Counted from the stretch's first letter, positions 17,186 through 26,563 are shown. The stretch: 64,000 bases of DNA from G963666705 sp963666705 (GCA_963666705.2 CAXXKO010000009.1:248001-312000), one strand, 5' to 3'. Numbers and translations: made by a program. Notes: a model not told the origin generated them from the sequence alone.

Positions 17186-17945
17186 CGTCCACCGGCAGGG
17201 TATGGCCCGTGACCATGGCCGCGGCCGGCGAGGCCAGGAAGACGATCGCCGCCGCCACATCCTCGGGCGTGGCGAGGCGGCCGAGCGGCGTATCGCGCTC
17301 GATCGCCGCGATCGCTTGCGCATCGTCGAGGAGCGCTTGTGTGAGGCGGGTGCGCACGAAGGTAGGGGCGACGGCGTTGACCCGTATGCCGCGGTCGCCC
17401 CATTCGCACGCGAGCGCCCGGGTCATGTTGACGACCGCCCCCTTGCTGGCGTGATAGCCGACGGCGGGCCGGACGCTCCGCCCCCTCAAGCCCATGATCG
17501 AGGCCACGTTGACGATGGCCCCGCCGCCCTGGGCCAGCATATGGCGGGCGGCGGCGCAGGCGCACAGGAAGACGGCCGTCTGGTTCAAGTCGATGACCCG
17601 GTCCCATTCGGCGCGCGGCATCTCCTCGGCCGGCATGCGCGCGCCCGTGCCGGCGTTGTTGACCAGCACGTCGAGCCGGCCGTGCCGGCTGGCGACCGCG
17701 TCCATGACCCGGCCGACGGCGGCCTCGTCCGTCACGTCGAGGGCCTCCACCTCGGCGCACATCCCCTCGGCCCGGATCGCCCCGGCGACGGATTCGGCCG
17801 CGTCGGCCTCGATTTCGGCGACGACGGCCACGGCACCAGCGCGCGCGAGGGCGATTGCCGTGGCCCGGCCGAGGCCGTGGCCCCCGCCCGTCACCACCGC
17901 CACCTGGCCATCAAGGGAAAAGCTGTCGGCATGAATCCCGTTCAT
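17166..17945 (-). CDS. SDR family oxidoreductase
   Basis: A 259-residue classical short-chain dehydrogenase. It has TGGGHGLGRATA (cofactor loop, about residue 19), DVTD after strand 3, LVNNAG near 94, NVAS with the catalytic Ser, YHASK with the catalytic Tyr/Lys, and a normal C terminus PVDGGWLAR. No residue identifies the substrate. It leads a minus-strand run SDR - pseudouridine synthase - rsmD with short overlaps. It is divergent from tadA with about 85 bp between the starts, so promoters for both directions must sit there. Confidence 0.88.
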   Translation of the reverse strand: MNGIHADSFSLDGQVAVVTGGGHGLGRATAIALARAGAVAVVAEIEADAAESVAGAIRAEGMCAEVEALDVTDEAAVGRVMDAVASRHGRLDVLVNNAGTGARMPAEEMPRAEWDRVIDLNQTAVFLCACAAARHMLAQGGGAIVNVASIMGLRGRSVRPAVGYHASKGAVVNMTRALACEWGDRGIRVNAVAPTFVRTRLTQALLDDAQAIAAIERDTPLGRLATPEDVAAAIVFLASPAAAMVTGHTLPVDGGWLAR

Positions 17946-18031
17946 GGCCGCACTCTATGCGGCGTGGGGTGGGACGGCAACGGCGCCGGGCGCGGCTTGA
18001 CCGCCATCGGCGCGGTCGGCAGGGTGCGGCC

Positions 18032-18490
18032 ATGGCCAGGGTAGACACCTCCTTCATGTCCCTCGCGCTTGCCGAGGCCGAGGCGGCGGCCGCGCGGGGC
18101 GAGGTGCCCATCGGCGCCGTGCTCGTCGATGGCGCCAGCGGCGCCGTGCTGGCGGCGGCGGGCAACGAGACCGAGGCCCGCGCGGACCCCACGGCCCATG
18201 CCGAGATGCTGGTCATCCGCGCCGTGGCGACGGGCACGGGCGCGCCGCGCCTGGTGGGCGCCGACCTATACGTCACCCTGGAGCCCTGCCCCATGTGCGC
18301 CGCGGCCATCGGCTTCGCCCGCCTGCGCCGGCTCTATTACGGCGCCGCCGACCCCAAGGGTGGCGGGGTCGAGCACGGCCCCCGCATCTTCACCCAGCCG
18401 ACCTGCCACCACCGGCCCGAGACCTATGCCGGCATCCAGGAGACCAGGTGCGGCGCGCTGCTCAAGGCGTTTTTCCGGAAGAGGCGGTGA
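18032..18490 (+). CDS. tadA: tRNA-specific adenosine deaminase
   Basis: Deaminates A34 to inosine in tRNA-Arg(ACG). The 152-residue zinc deaminase has the HAE motif (PTAHAEMLVI, near residue 57) and the paired zinc cysteines in EPCPMCAAAI, with the C-terminal TadA helix region (GIQETRCGALLKAFF). The ATG at 18032 gives the normal N terminus. TadA often neighbours rRNA-modifying genes in alphaproteobacteria, as here with rsmD and the pseudouridine synthase on the opposite strand. Confidence 0.95.
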   Translation: MARVDTSFMSLALAEAEAAAARGEVPIGAVLVDGASGAVLAAAGNETEARADPTAHAEMLVIRAVATGTGAPRLVGADLYVTLEPCPMCAAAIGFARLRRLYYGAADPKGGGVEHGPRIFTQPTCHHRPETYAGIQETRCGALLKAFFRKRR

Positions 18491-18537
18491 GGCGTTTGTG
18501 TAGCGCTGGCTTTCGCCGCGCCTCGCCGGTCCTCATA

Positions 18538-18582
18538 CTTCGACAAGCTCGCCATGAGGACCTCACCCTGAGCCTGTCGAAG
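18538..18582. repeat. imperfect palindromic intergenic repeat
   Basis: The left arm CTTCGACAAGCTCGCCATGA and the right arm ending GAGCCTGTCGAAG form a 22-bp imperfect inverted repeat with almost no loop. This CTTCGACAGGCTC / GAGCCTGTCGAAG type is a common dispersed palindrome in high-GC proteobacteria. It lies between the stops of tadA and the convergent dehydratase-like gene, where it could also act as a bidirectional terminator. Confidence 0.7.
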
Positions 18583-18613
18583 GGTGAGTGTGGCGCGGTT
18601 CGAGGGCCGCCCC

Positions 18614-19627
18614 TCAGCCCCCCGCCACCTCCGCGAGGGTGAAGAGGGGCGGGGTGGCGAGGGCTTGGAGGAGCTGCGGCATCGAGCAGTTGCCGCCGGT
18701 GATCGCCAGCACCACGCGCCGGCCGCGCAGGCTCTCCCGATGTTCCCAGGCGGCGGCGAGGCCGGCGGCGCCCGAGGGCTCGGCGAGCAGGTGGGCGCTC
18801 TCGACGAGGGTGTGGACGGCGGCCAGGATGTCGCGCTCGCCGCACAGCCAGCCCTCTGCCACGTAGCGGCTGAAGACCTCGAAGGCGAAGGGGATCGTCT
18901 CGCGGCTGACGAGGCCGTCGGCCACGCTTGCGCCCGGCACCTCGAGCGGCCGGCCCTCGCGGAAGCTCCGGACGATCACGGGGGCCGCCTCGGGCTGCAC
19001 GGCGATGACGCGCGCGCCGGGGCGCATCTCCGCCAGCAGCGCCGCGCAGCCGGCCGCGAGGTTGCCGCCGCCCATGGGGATGACGAGATCGTCGAAACGG
19101 TCGAGCCCCCGCACGACTTCGAGCGCGAGGGTCGCCGCCCCCTCCATCACATCCAGGCTGATGCCGTCATTGACGAAGTAGAGGCCACCCTCCTCGGCAT
19201 GGCGGATGGCGGCGGCGCGGGCGTAGTCGATGTCCGATCCCACCTCGTGCACCCGGCCACCGAAGGCGGCGATCATGCCGCGCTTGAGCGCGTTCGTCCC
19301 CTCGGGCACGAAGATATCGGCGGCACCGCCCAGGCGGCGCGCGCACCAGGCCACGCCCTGGCCGTGGTTGCCGCTCGAGGAGGCGACGACGCCCTCGGGC
19401 GCGCCTCGCTCGCGCGCGCGCACCAGGTCGCAGAGCGCGCCACGCAGCTTGAAGGAGGCGATGGGGCTCGCGCATTCGTTCTTGAGCCAGATATCGGCGT
19501 CGAAGGCCCGGCTCAGGATCTCCGAGCGCGTGAGCGGTGTTTCGGCCATATAGGCGCGGACGATCGTAAGCGCCGCCTCGACCCCAGCAAGGGTGGGGTC
19601 CCGCGACGCCGCGCCCGCGGCCGTCAC
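18614..19627 (-). CDS. threonine/serine dehydratase-like PLP enzyme (second of tandem pair)
   Basis: Fold-type II PLP enzyme of the threonine dehydratase/serine racemase family. The Schiff-base Lys is in SPIASFKLRGAL near residue 50, SSSGNHGQGVA binds substrate, and the glycine loop PMGGGNLAAG near 180 holds the PLP phosphate. The catalytic domain is followed by no ACT domain (337 residues), so the allosteric isoleucine regulation of IlvA is absent. GTG 19627 overlaps the TGA of the upstream paralogue as GTGA, so it is translationally coupled. Threonine deamination, serine/threo-hydroxyaspartate dehydration or a racemase role all remain possible. Confidence 0.85.
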   Translation of the reverse strand: MTAAGAASRDPTLAGVEAALTIVRAYMAETPLTRSEILSRAFDADIWLKNECASPIASFKLRGALCDLVRARERGAPEGVVASSSGNHGQGVAWCARRLGGAADIFVPEGTNALKRGMIAAFGGRVHEVGSDIDYARAAAIRHAEEGGLYFVNDGISLDVMEGAATLALEVVRGLDRFDDLVIPMGGGNLAAGCAALLAEMRPGARVIAVQPEAAPVIVRSFREGRPLEVPGASVADGLVSRETIPFAFEVFSRYVAEGWLCGERDILAAVHTLVESAHLLAEPSGAAGLAAAWEHRESLRGRRVVLAITGGNCSMPQLLQALATPPLFTLAEVAGG

Positions 19628-20622
19628 GTCCGCGCCGCCTCGGCGATGGTGAAAGGCGGCGGGGTGCGAAGCGCGCGCGCGAGGATGTCCGTGCCCACAT
19701 TGGCACCCGAGAGCACCAGCACGACGCGGGTGCCGGCGATCTCGGCCCGTCGCTCCCAGGCCCCGGCCAGGGCCGCGGCACCGGCCGGCTCGACCAGCAC
19801 GTGGGCGCTCTCGGCCATGGCGTGAAGGGCCCCGAGCAGGTCGTTGTCGGAAACCAGCATGGCGTCGTCCACCCGCTCGATCATGCAGCACAAGGCGAGG
19901 TCGGGCGGCACCCGCGTCACCAGGCCGTCGGCGATGGTATCGCAGTCGCGCTCGATCTTGCGGCGAGCGTGGAAGCTCTCGGTCACGGCGGACGAGCCCT
20001 TGGCCTGCACGCCCACCACCCGCGCGCGGGGCTGGAGCGCCTTAATGGCCGTGGCCACGCCGGAGATGAAGTTGCCGCCGCCCAAGGGCACAAAGAGGTG
20101 GTCGATATGGTTGAGCCCGCGCGCGATCTCGAGCCCGACCGTGCCCGCCCCTTCCATGAGGTCGGGGTCGTTGCCGTCATCGACGAAGAGGTAGCCCGCC
20201 TCGGCGGCGAAGGCCTGGGCCGCGTCCTTGGCCTCGTCGAGGTCGCGGCCGTGCTTGTGCAGGGTGCCGCCGAAAGCCTCGACCATGGCCGCCTTCACCG
20301 GGTTGGCGTCGGCCGGCAGGAAGATGGCGCTTGCGAGCCCGAGGAGGCGCCCGGCATAGGCCACGCCCTGGCCGTGGTTGCCGGTCGAGGAGGTGGCGGT
20401 ACCCGCGATCCCACCCCGGGCGTGGCCCCGGATCATGGCGGCGAGCGCGCCCCTCAGCTTGAAGGAGGCGATCGGCGTGGTGGTCTCGTTCTTGAGCCAG
20501 ACTTCGGCGCCGAGCGCCCGGCTCAGGATCTCCGAGCGCACGAGCGGCGTCTCGGCCATATGGGGCCGGATCTCCTCGAGCGCCGCTTCGATGCCGGCGA
20601 GGGTCGGCAGCCTTGTCGTCAT
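19624..20622 (-). CDS. threonine/serine dehydratase-like PLP enzyme (first of tandem pair)
   Basis: Paralogue of the following gene with the same layout: TPIASFKLRGAL with the PLP Lys, SSTGNHGQGVAYAG, PLGGGNFISG phosphate loop, no ACT domain. The N-terminal segment AETPLVRSEILSRALGAEVWLKNE is nearly the same as in its neighbour, so the pair arose by tandem duplication. ATG 20622 overlaps the purD stop as ATGA. An ATG three codons upstream at 20631 is an alternative. Cys-Cys in LALCCMIERVDD is not shared with the neighbour. Two diverged copies could form a hetero-oligomer or have different amino-acid substrates. Confidence 0.85.
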   Translation of the reverse strand: MTTRLPTLAGIEAALEEIRPHMAETPLVRSEILSRALGAEVWLKNETTTPIASFKLRGALAAMIRGHARGGIAGTATSSTGNHGQGVAYAGRLLGLASAIFLPADANPVKAAMVEAFGGTLHKHGRDLDEAKDAAQAFAAEAGYLFVDDGNDPDLMEGAGTVGLEIARGLNHIDHLFVPLGGGNFISGVATAIKALQPRARVVGVQAKGSSAVTESFHARRKIERDCDTIADGLVTRVPPDLALCCMIERVDDAMLVSDNDLLGALHAMAESAHVLVEPAGAAALAGAWERRAEIAGTRVVLVLSGANVGTDILARALRTPPPFTIAEAART

Positions 20623-21905
20623 GTCCCGCATCCTCCGCCGGGAAGCGCGCGCCAGCCGATATCCCTGCGGCAGAAGCCTTCTGGCCAGTCGATCGCATCC
20701 ACGGCGGCATAGGCACGACGCCGCGCCTCGGCGATGTCGGCGCCGAGCGCCGTGATCCCGAGCACGCGCCCGCCCGCGGCATGGATGCGCCCCTCCCGCG
20801 CTACCGTGCCGGCATGGAAGACATGCACGCCCTCGATATCGCCGGCCCGGTCGAGGCCCCGGATCTCACTGCCCTTGGTGTAATCCCCCGGATAGCCCTT
20901 GGTGGCCATGACGACGCAGATGGCGGCGTCGTCGTGCCAGCGCAAATCGAAACTGTCGAGCTCGCCGTCCCGCGCCGCCACCAGGGCCGGGAGCACGTCC
21001 GAGCGCAGACGCATCATGAGGGGCTGGCATTCGGGATCGCCGAAGCGGACGTTCACTTCGAGGAGTTGCGGGCCGTCCGCCGTCATCATCAGCCCGGCAT
21101 AGAGCGTGCCCTTGATCGGCCGGCCCTCCGCCGCCATGCCGGAGACGATGGGACGAACGATGCGGGCCATGATGTCTTCTTCCATCGCTTGCGTGACCAC
21201 CGGGGCGGGCGAATAGGCGCCCATGCCGCCCGTGTTGGGGCCGGTATCGCCCTCACCCGCCGCCTTGTGGTCCTGGGAGGCGGCGAGGGGGACGGCGTGG
21301 GTGCCGTCGACGAGGGCGATGAAGCTCGCTTCCTCGCCCATGAGGCGGTCCTCGACCACGACCGTGCCGCCGGCCGGCCCGAAGACGCGGCCCACCATCA
21401 TGTCGTCAACCGCCTGCAGGGCCTCGGCCGTGCTCCGCGCCACGACCACGCCCTTGCCGGCGGCGAGGCCGTCGGCCTTGACCACGATGGGCGCGCGCCT
21501 GTCGCGAATGTAGTCCGCGGCGGCGGCCGCGTCGTCGAACCGTTTGTAGGGAGCCGTGGGGATGCCGTGGCGCGCACACAGGTCCTTCATGAAACCCTTG
21601 GAGCCCTCGAGGACGGCGGCCTTGGCACTCGGCCCGAAGGTCTTGATGCCGGCCTCCTCGAGCCGGTCGACGAGGCCGTCGACGAGCGGCGCCTCGGGCC
21701 CCACCACGACGAAGTCGATGGCTTCGGCGCGGGCGAAATCCACCAGCCGGTCGATGTCGCCGGCCGGGATCGGCACGCATTCGGCCTCCTGCGCGATGCC
21801 CGCGTTGCCGGGCGCGCAATAGAGCCTGTCGCACAGGGGCGAGCCCCCGATCGCCCAGGCCAGCGCATGCTCGCGGCCGCCCGATCCAACCACCAGAATC
21901 TTCAT
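20619..21905 (-). CDS. purD: phosphoribosylamine-glycine ligase
   Basis: Second step of purine synthesis: joins glycine to 5-phosphoribosylamine with ATP. The 428-residue ATP-grasp enzyme opens with MKILVVGSGGREHALAW and has VVKADGLAAGKGVVVA, the GEEASFIALVDG strand and NTGGMGAYSPAP, then EVNVRFGDPECQ metal site. The start at 21905 is set by this conserved N terminus. It is divergent from xseA, with 91 bp between the two starts. Its stop is coupled (ATGA) to a dehydratase-like gene with no obvious tie to purine synthesis. Confidence 0.97.
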   Translation of the reverse strand: MKILVVGSGGREHALAWAIGGSPLCDRLYCAPGNAGIAQEAECVPIPAGDIDRLVDFARAEAIDFVVVGPEAPLVDGLVDRLEEAGIKTFGPSAKAAVLEGSKGFMKDLCARHGIPTAPYKRFDDAAAAADYIRDRRAPIVVKADGLAAGKGVVVARSTAEALQAVDDMMVGRVFGPAGGTVVVEDRLMGEEASFIALVDGTHAVPLAASQDHKAAGEGDTGPNTGGMGAYSPAPVVTQAMEEDIMARIVRPIVSGMAAEGRPIKGTLYAGLMMTADGPQLLEVNVRFGDPECQPLMMRLRSDVLPALVAARDGELDSFDLRWHDDAAICVVMATKGYPGDYTKGSEIRGLDRAGDIEGVHVFHAGTVAREGRIHAAGGRVLGITALGADIAEARRRAYAAVDAIDWPEGFCRRDIGWRALPGGGCGT

Positions 21906-21996
21906 GATTTCCGCTTGCCTCCTCGCCGCCGGCGCCCTGGTCGGACCTCTCTCCGCTTGCCCCCTGGCCTGGTGCCGTATCATAGTGAGCGGGCTC

Positions 21997-23451
21997 ATGA
22001 GTGACAATTCACTGCCCTTCGACCCAGCCGCGGACGCGCCCGCGGCCCACAACCTGCCCGAATATACGGTCAGCGAGATCGGTGCCGCGCTCAAACGGAC
22101 TCTCGAGGGGGGCTTCGGACGGGTGCGCGTGAGGGGCGAAATCTCAGGCTTCAAGCGCGCTGCCTCGGGCCACCTCTACTTCACCCTCAAGGACGAACGC
22201 GCGGTCATCGATTCCGTGTGCTGGAAGGGCGTGGCCGGCGGCCTCGGGATCCGGCCCGAGGACGGCCTCGAGGTCATCTGCACCGGGCGCGTCACCGCCT
22301 ACCCGACGCGCTCGCGTTACCAGATCGTGGTCGAATCGGTCGAGCTCGCGGGCGAAGGGGCGCTCCTCAAGCTCCTGGAGGAGCGCAAGCGCAAGCTCGA
22401 GGCGGAGGGCCTGTTCGATCCGGTGCTGCGCAAGCCCATTCCCTTCCTGCCCGACGTGATCGGCGTCGTCACCTCGCCCACCGGGGCGGTCATCCGAGAC
22501 ATCCTGCACCGCCTCGCCGACCGCTTCCCGCGCCACGTCCTGCTGTGGCCCGTCCGGGTCCAGGGCGAGGGCGCGGCCGAGGAGATCGCCGCCGCGATTC
22601 TGGGGTTCAACCGCCTGGTACCGGGGGGTGACGTGCCGCGGCCCGACCTCCTCATCGTCGCCCGCGGCGGCGGCAGCCTCGAGGACCTGTGGGCGTTCAA
22701 CGAGGAGCTGGTCGCTCGCGCCGCGGCGGTGAGCGAGATTCCGCTGATCTCGGCCGTGGGGCACGAAACCGACACCACGCTGATCGACTTTGCCGCCGAC
22801 GTGCGCGCGCCCACGCCCACGGCCGCGGCCGAGATGGCCGTGCCGGTGCGGGTGGAGCTTCTGGCCCAGGTGCTCGACGACGCCCGCCGCATGGTCGGTG
22901 CCGTGAGCCGCAAGACGGCCGAGCAGGCGCGCTGGCTCGACGCCCTCGACCGGCGCCTGGGCGACCCGCGCCGCATCCTCGAAGCGCCGACCCAGCGGCT
23001 CGACCATGCGGCCGAGCGGCTGGGCCTCGGCCCGCGCCATCTGGTCGCGCTCGGCAAGGCCAGGCTCGACCGGGCCGCGGCCGGGCTGCGGCCAAGGTCC
23101 CTGGGCGATAGAATCGGCCAGGGGAGGGCAGCCGTCGGAAGCGCGGGCGCGGCACTCGAGCGCGCCGGGGGCCGCGTGGTTACGGATGCCCGGCGTCGTC
23201 TGGAAGCGGTCGGTGGCCTGCTCGACTCCCTCTCCTATCAGCGGGTGCTGGAGCGCGGCTTCGCCCTCGTGCGCGACGCCGCCGGGTCGCCCCTCACCGC
23301 GGCCGCCGCCGCCCGGCCGGGCATGGAGATCGCCATCCGCTTCCACGACGGCGAGGCAGGGGCGGTCGTGGCCGGCGCGCCCGGCCGCGCTAAGGCCAAG
23401 CGGGGCCGGCGCGGGGGCGGCGGCGAGGAACCCCAGGGCACGCTCCTGTGA
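21997..23451 (+). CDS. xseA: exodeoxyribonuclease VII large subunit
   Basis: Large subunit of the single-strand-specific exonuclease VII. An N-terminal OB-fold (YTVSEIGAALKRTLE, then GEISGFKRAASGHLYFTLKD) is followed by the catalytic domain with the signature VARGGGSLEDLWAFNEE and SAVGHETDTTLIDFAADVRA. A coiled region (about 270-400) and a C-terminal segment close the protein. ATG 21997 gives 484 residues. The stop overlaps the GTG of the next gene (M23 peptidase) as GTGA. The small subunit gene xseB is not in the window. Confidence 0.96.
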   Translation: MSDNSLPFDPAADAPAAHNLPEYTVSEIGAALKRTLEGGFGRVRVRGEISGFKRAASGHLYFTLKDERAVIDSVCWKGVAGGLGIRPEDGLEVICTGRVTAYPTRSRYQIVVESVELAGEGALLKLLEERKRKLEAEGLFDPVLRKPIPFLPDVIGVVTSPTGAVIRDILHRLADRFPRHVLLWPVRVQGEGAAEEIAAAILGFNRLVPGGDVPRPDLLIVARGGGSLEDLWAFNEELVARAAAVSEIPLISAVGHETDTTLIDFAADVRAPTPTAAAEMAVPVRVELLAQVLDDARRMVGAVSRKTAEQARWLDALDRRLGDPRRILEAPTQRLDHAAERLGLGPRHLVALGKARLDRAAAGLRPRSLGDRIGQGRAAVGSAGAALERAGGRVVTDARRRLEAVGGLLDSLSYQRVLERGFALVRDAAGSPLTAAAAARPGMEIAIRFHDGEAGAVVAGAPGRAKAKRGRRGGGGEEPQGTLL

Positions 23452-24284
23452 GCAGCCGCGTGTGGGCCACCGGGCTCATGGCTTGGCTGTCGGTGGCGCT
23501 GGCGGCCGGCACGGCCGGCGCGTTTACCCTCGAAGGCCCCTTGCAACAAGGCGGCTTAGTGCTGGGCCGGGCCGTGCCCGGCGCCGAGGTCACGGTCGAC
23601 GGCCGGCCGATGCGGGTCTCGCCCCGGGGGCTCTTCGTCCTCGGCTTCGGGCGCGATGCGCCGGCGCAAGCGGTGCTGGAGGTGCGCCGCCCCGACGGGA
23701 CTGCCGAACGGCGCCAGCTCGAAATCGTGGGGCGTGAATACGAGATCCAGCGCATCGACGGCCTGCCATCCGCCCAGGTGGCCCCCGACGCGGAGGCATT
23801 GGAACGCATCGTGGCGGAGACGGCGCTCATCCGCGCCGCCCGGGCGCGCGATTCGGCCGGGGTCTGGTTCGCGGACGGCTTCGCCTGGCCGGTCTTGGGC
23901 CGGCTCTCCGGCATCTACGGCAGCCAGCGCATCCTGAACAGTCAAGCGCGCCAGCCGCACAAGGGCGTCGATGTGGCGGCCCCCGCCGGCACGCCGGTCG
24001 CGGCGGTGGCGGCCGGCATCGTCTCGCTGGTCCACGACGACATGTTCTTCACCGGCAAGACGGTGATGATCGACCACGGCCACGGCCTTGCCTCGATCTA
24101 CGCGCATATGAGTGCGATCGAGGTCACCGAGGGCCAGGCGGTGGCGCGCGGCACCGCGATCGGCCGGATCGGGGCGACGGGGCGCGCGACCGGCCCCCAC
24201 CTCCATTGGGGGGTGAGCCTCTTCGGTGAAGCGCTCGACCCGGAGCTCCTCGCCGGGCCCATGCCGACCGCGGCCGGAGATTAA
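23448..24284 (+). CDS. M23 family peptidoglycan endopeptidase
   Basis: A secreted 278-residue LytM-type peptidase. The signal peptide covers about residues 1-25 (ends AGTAGA). Residues 30-110 form a beta-rich domain (AEVTVDGRPMRV). The zinc domain lies in the C-terminal half: His/Asp in QPHKGVDVAAPAGTPV, His in VMIDHGHGL, and the HxH motif GPHLHWGV. All metal ligands are present, so it should cleave peptidoglycan cross-bridges rather than act only as an activator. It is coupled to xseA by GTGA overlap, an association seen in many alphaproteobacteria. Confidence 0.92.
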   Translation: MSSRVWATGLMAWLSVALAAGTAGAFTLEGPLQQGGLVLGRAVPGAEVTVDGRPMRVSPRGLFVLGFGRDAPAQAVLEVRRPDGTAERRQLEIVGREYEIQRIDGLPSAQVAPDAEALERIVAETALIRAARARDSAGVWFADGFAWPVLGRLSGIYGSQRILNSQARQPHKGVDVAAPAGTPVAAVAAGIVSLVHDDMFFTGKTVMIDHGHGLASIYAHMSAIEVTEGQAVARGTAIGRIGATGRATGPHLHWGVSLFGEALDPELLAGPMPTAAGD

Positions 24285-24291
24285 CCCGGGC

Positions 24292-25272
24292 TCACCCTCC
24301 ACCCTTGCTCGGTAGCGGGGCGAGCAGGCGGGCGAGCGCGGCCTCGTCCGCCCAGTCCACCGTCACCTCGACGGCGCGGACGAGGGTGCGCGCGTCTTCC
24401 GGCAGGCGGACGAAGTCCTTGGCGGTGGTCACGATGATGGCGTCGCGTGCCCGCGCTTCGTCCCACACCGCCATGATCTCCTCGGGCTTGTAGGGGTGAT
24501 GGTCGGGGAAGTCCCAATGGGCGACGATATCGCAGCCGAGCTCGCGCAGGCTCTCGTAGAATTTCCCCGGCCGCCCGATGCCGGCGAAGGGCAGCACCCG
24601 CTTGCCGGCGAGGTCGCCCGCGCCGTCGAGCCGCAGGCGGGCGCGGAGGACCGGTGGGCCATCGCGCAGAGCGGTGGCAATCCCGCACCTGTCCTCACCC
24701 AATATCACCACCGCCGTGGCCCGGGCGAGGGCGTCCTCGACCGGTTCCCGCAGGGGGCCGGCGGGGACCACCCGGCCATTGCCGAAGCCGTAGCCGCCAT
24801 CGACGACGAGGAGCGAGATGTCCTTCGCCAGGCTGGGGTTCTGGAATCCGTCATCCATGACGAGGAGTCCGGCGCCGGCGGCCACGGCCGCCCGTGCGCC
24901 GGCCGCGCGGTCGCGCGCCACCCAGGTCGGCGCCGCACGGGCCAGGAGGAGGGGCTCATCCCCGACCTCGCGGGCGGAATGGGCGGCGGGATCGACCCGC
25001 ACGGGCCCTATCAGGGTTCCGCCGTAACCCCGGCTCAGCATATGGACGGCGGCGCCACGCGCACCAAAATTCGCCGCGAGCGAGAGGGCGACGGGGGTCT
25101 TGCCTGCCCCGCCCACCACCAGGTTGCCGACGCAGACGACCGGGACGGGTGCGCGCCACGGCCTCGTGAGCCCGCGCCGCAGGGCGCCGGCGGCCCGCCA
25201 CACATAAGAGAGTGGGGACAGGAGGGCCGCGGCCCCCGCGTCCGGACGGTGCCAGAACTCAGGCGCGCGCAC
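24292..25272 (-). CDS. lpxK: tetraacyldisaccharide 4'-kinase
   Basis: Phosphorylates the 4' position of the lipid A disaccharide precursor at the inner membrane. The 326-residue protein has the LpxK Walker A loop GNLVVGGAGKTPVAL near residue 50, RGYGG near 82 and the catalytic DDGFQNPSL near 140. GTG 25272 overlaps the 3' end of waaA by 14 bp. It is the last gene of a minus-strand lipid A/LPS cluster (ABC transporter, DUF374, waaA, lpxK). The 3' end converges on the M23 peptidase gene with a 7-bp gap. Confidence 0.96.
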   Translation of the reverse strand: MRAPEFWHRPDAGAAALLSPLSYVWRAAGALRRGLTRPWRAPVPVVCVGNLVVGGAGKTPVALSLAANFGARGAAVHMLSRGYGGTLIGPVRVDPAAHSAREVGDEPLLLARAAPTWVARDRAAGARAAVAAGAGLLVMDDGFQNPSLAKDISLLVVDGGYGFGNGRVVPAGPLREPVEDALARATAVVILGEDRCGIATALRDGPPVLRARLRLDGAGDLAGKRVLPFAGIGRPGKFYESLRELGCDIVAHWDFPDHHPYKPEEIMAVWDEARARDAIIVTTAKDFVRLPEDARTLVRAVEVTVDWADEAALARLLAPLPSKGGG

Positions 25273-26563
25273 GGGCCGCCGCGCCCGCCGCGCGTGGCTC
25301 CAGCGGGTCGAGGTGGGGGGCGAGCTCGCCGAGCAGGGTCTCGATGATGCCGCCGCCCGCCTCGGCGACGCCGCGGCCGGCGGCGGCCTGTCGCGCCCGC
25401 TGCTCCGGGTCGCCGAGCAGGCGCGCGACGCCGGCCGCGAGGCCGGCGCCGTCCGCGACTTCCACCAGCGCGCCCAATGCCGTCATCTCGTCCACCACCT
25501 CGCTGAAGTTCCACATGTGGGGGCCGTGCAGGACGGCACAGCCGAGCCGCGCCGGTTCGACCAGGTTCTGCCCACCATGGAGTACCAGGGAGCCGCCCAT
25601 GAAGGCGATGGGGGCCAGGCGGTAGAAGAGGCCGAGCTCGCCCATGGTATCGGCGAGGTAGATGCCGGCGTGCTGGTCGGGAAATTCCCCGGCGCTGCGG
25701 CGGGCGACCGTCACCCCGATCTCCTCGATTCCCCGCGCGATCTCGGCCCCGCGCGAAGGGTGGCGGGGGACGAGTATGGTGAGGAGGCCCGGATGGTCCA
25801 GCGCCAGGCGGGCATGGACCTCCGCCACGATCCGCTCCTCGCCGGGATGGGTGCTGGCGGCGAGCCAGACCGGGCGCTCGCCGAGCGCCCGCCGCAACTC
25901 CGCGAGCGCCAGCTCGTCGGCGGCGAGGGCGTACGCGGCCAGCTTCAGGTTGCCGATACAGCGCACCGGCCCGGCACCGAGCTTGCCGAAGCGCTCCGCC
26001 TCCGCATGGGACTGGGCGAAGCAGAGCGTGAAGCCGTCCAGCAACGGCCGCACCAAGCTCGGCGCCCGCTGCCATCCAGCGAAGGACTTGGCGGACATGC
26101 GGCCGTTGAGCAGGACCATGGGCACCCCGCGCATCTGGGTCTCGCGCACCAGGTTGGGCCACAGCTCCGATTCGACCCAGAGGGCGAGGTCGGGCCGCCA
26201 GTGGTCGAGGAAGCGGCGCACCCAAGGCAGCCGGTCCACCGGCACGTACTGGTGGAAGGCACGCTCAGGCAGGCGGGAGTCGAGGAAGCCCGCCGATGTG
26301 ACCGTGCCGGTGGTCACCATCACCTGGAGCCACGGCCGCTCGGCCAGGAGCCGTTCGAGGAGGAGAAGGACGGACTGGGCCTCGCCCACGCTCGCTGCGT
26401 GAAGCCAGGCGAGGGGGCCATCCGGCCGCGCCCGGCCGGGCCGGCCAAGCCGCTCCTCGAAACGCGCCGCGTCCTCCTTGCCCGCCATCATGCGCCGACG
26501 CAGGTAGAGCCGGATGAGCGGCGCGGCGAGCGTCGTAAGGGCGCGGTAGGCACCCGGCGTCAT
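25259..26563 (-). CDS. waaA: 3-deoxy-D-manno-octulosonic acid (Kdo) transferase
   Basis: Transfers Kdo from CMP-Kdo to lipid IVA. The 434-residue GT30/GT-B enzyme has the catalytic Glu in HAASVGEAQS near residue 60, VTTGTVTSA near 92, NGRMSAKSF near 145, and the CMP-Kdo binding domain with ASTHPGEE and GGQNLVEPA. The first 20 residues form the membrane-proximal helix. The start at 26563 overlaps the stop of the DUF374 gene (ATGA). Whether it adds one or more Kdo residues cannot be told from sequence. Confidence 0.96.
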   Translation of the reverse strand: MTPGAYRALTTLAAPLIRLYLRRRMMAGKEDAARFEERLGRPGRARPDGPLAWLHAASVGEAQSVLLLLERLLAERPWLQVMVTTGTVTSAGFLDSRLPERAFHQYVPVDRLPWVRRFLDHWRPDLALWVESELWPNLVRETQMRGVPMVLLNGRMSAKSFAGWQRAPSLVRPLLDGFTLCFAQSHAEAERFGKLGAGPVRCIGNLKLAAYALAADELALAELRRALGERPVWLAASTHPGEERIVAEVHARLALDHPGLLTILVPRHPSRGAEIARGIEEIGVTVARRSAGEFPDQHAGIYLADTMGELGLFYRLAPIAFMGGSLVLHGGQNLVEPARLGCAVLHGPHMWNFSEVVDEMTALGALVEVADGAGLAAGVARLLGDPEQRARQAAAGRGVAEAGGGIIETLLGELAPHLDPLEPRAAGAAARARA

